The notes below the pieces were generated by a model. The model ran no database searches. It saw only the letters and a program-made list of their open reading frames with translations, and had not been told where the DNA came from. A DNA stretch of 41,289 nt from Cochliopodium minus (lineage: Eukaryota > Discosea > Himatismenida > Cochliopodiidae), in assembly GCA_024220525.1 (NCBI GenBank), contig JAMYWO010000304.1, forward strand, positions 2,781 to 44,069, written 5' to 3'. The first letter of the stretch is position 1. The number at the start of each line of letters is the position of its first letter. Made by a program: the position numbers and the translations under genes. This document shows positions 41,285 to 41,289 of the stretch, piece after piece.

Positions 41285-41289
41285 TTTTT
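40920..41289 (-). repeat. Segmental duplicate, copy 2 (ABCB 5' end)
   Basis: Partner of 35465-35850 in direct orientation. It includes the start codon region, exon 1 (107 nt), intron 1, exon 2 (65 nt) and about 30 nt of intron 2. The copy continues unbroken into the downstream ABCB exons here, so this is the more complete member. Confidence 0.85.

Overview
This is nuclear DNA of an AT-rich, intron-rich unicellular eukaryote. The genes encode a 26S proteasome subunit, TBP, an RNA polymerase III subunit, a mitochondrial EF-Ts, ferlin, RhoGEF, CTU2, a TRF4-type poly(A) polymerase and SNM1. They are split by short GT-AG introns (about 35-230 nt), often with A-rich rather than pyrimidine-rich 3' ends, and many proteins carry Asn/Ser-rich tracts. 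The standard genetic code fits (TAA and TGA stops; no in-frame reassignment needed). Mitochondria with their own translation are implied by EF-Ts and MRS2. The style suggests an amoeboid or amoeboflagellate protist (Amoebozoa or Heterolobosea-like), but I cannot name the taxon. I saw no viral, transposon or CRISPR element.

Layout, left to right. 1-1049 (-): 5' part of a DEP-domain gene cut by the window edge. 1307-3095 (-): CTU2. 3194-3808 (+): RPC9/CRCP of Pol III, divergent from CTU2 over about 100 bp. 3974-5518 (-): TBP with a long N-terminus. 6019-6578 (+): a 79-residue SH3 protein. 6713-9585 (-): a DH-PH RhoGEF. 9950-12014 (-): a TRF4/PAPD5-like nucleotidyltransferase. 12645-17277 (+): a seven-C2 ferlin. 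17574-20821 (+): RPN2/PSMD1. 21016-24978 (+): an SNM1/DCLRE1A nuclease with a huge low-complexity tail. 25044-25523 (-): a 99-residue unknown. 25626-27670 (-): an ankyrin protein. 27721-29832 (-): a Kelch protein. 30140-30603 (+): a Pin1-type parvulin. 30805-30878 (+): tRNA-Lys(UUU). 31089-33381 (+): an MRS2-type Mg2+ channel with a C-terminal EF-hand. 33419-34258 (-): a small methyltransferase-like protein. 36424-37543 (+): mitochondrial EF-Ts.

The right end (34.5-41.3 kb) is rearranged or misassembled. An acid-sphingomyelinase-like phosphodiesterase is present as an N-terminal part on + (37667-39469) and a matching C-terminal part on - (34536-35405). The first two exons of an ABCB transporter (35504-35842) abut that C-terminal part. 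A second, longer but also truncated ABCB copy (39643-41284) stops at a single unknown base, n, at 39642. Flipping the segment between about 35.4 kb and 39642 would restore the phosphodiesterase in frame and make the two ABCB copies face each other across the gap.

Most genes are ordinary housekeeping genes. One functional theme recurs: CTU2, RPC9 and TBP lie side by side, and the window also holds a tRNA-Lys(UUU), a known class of substrate for CTU1/CTU2 thiolation. Exon models were built by hand from splice signals, reading phase and family resemblance. Unless noted, each model keeps one open frame whose exon lengths sum to a multiple of three.
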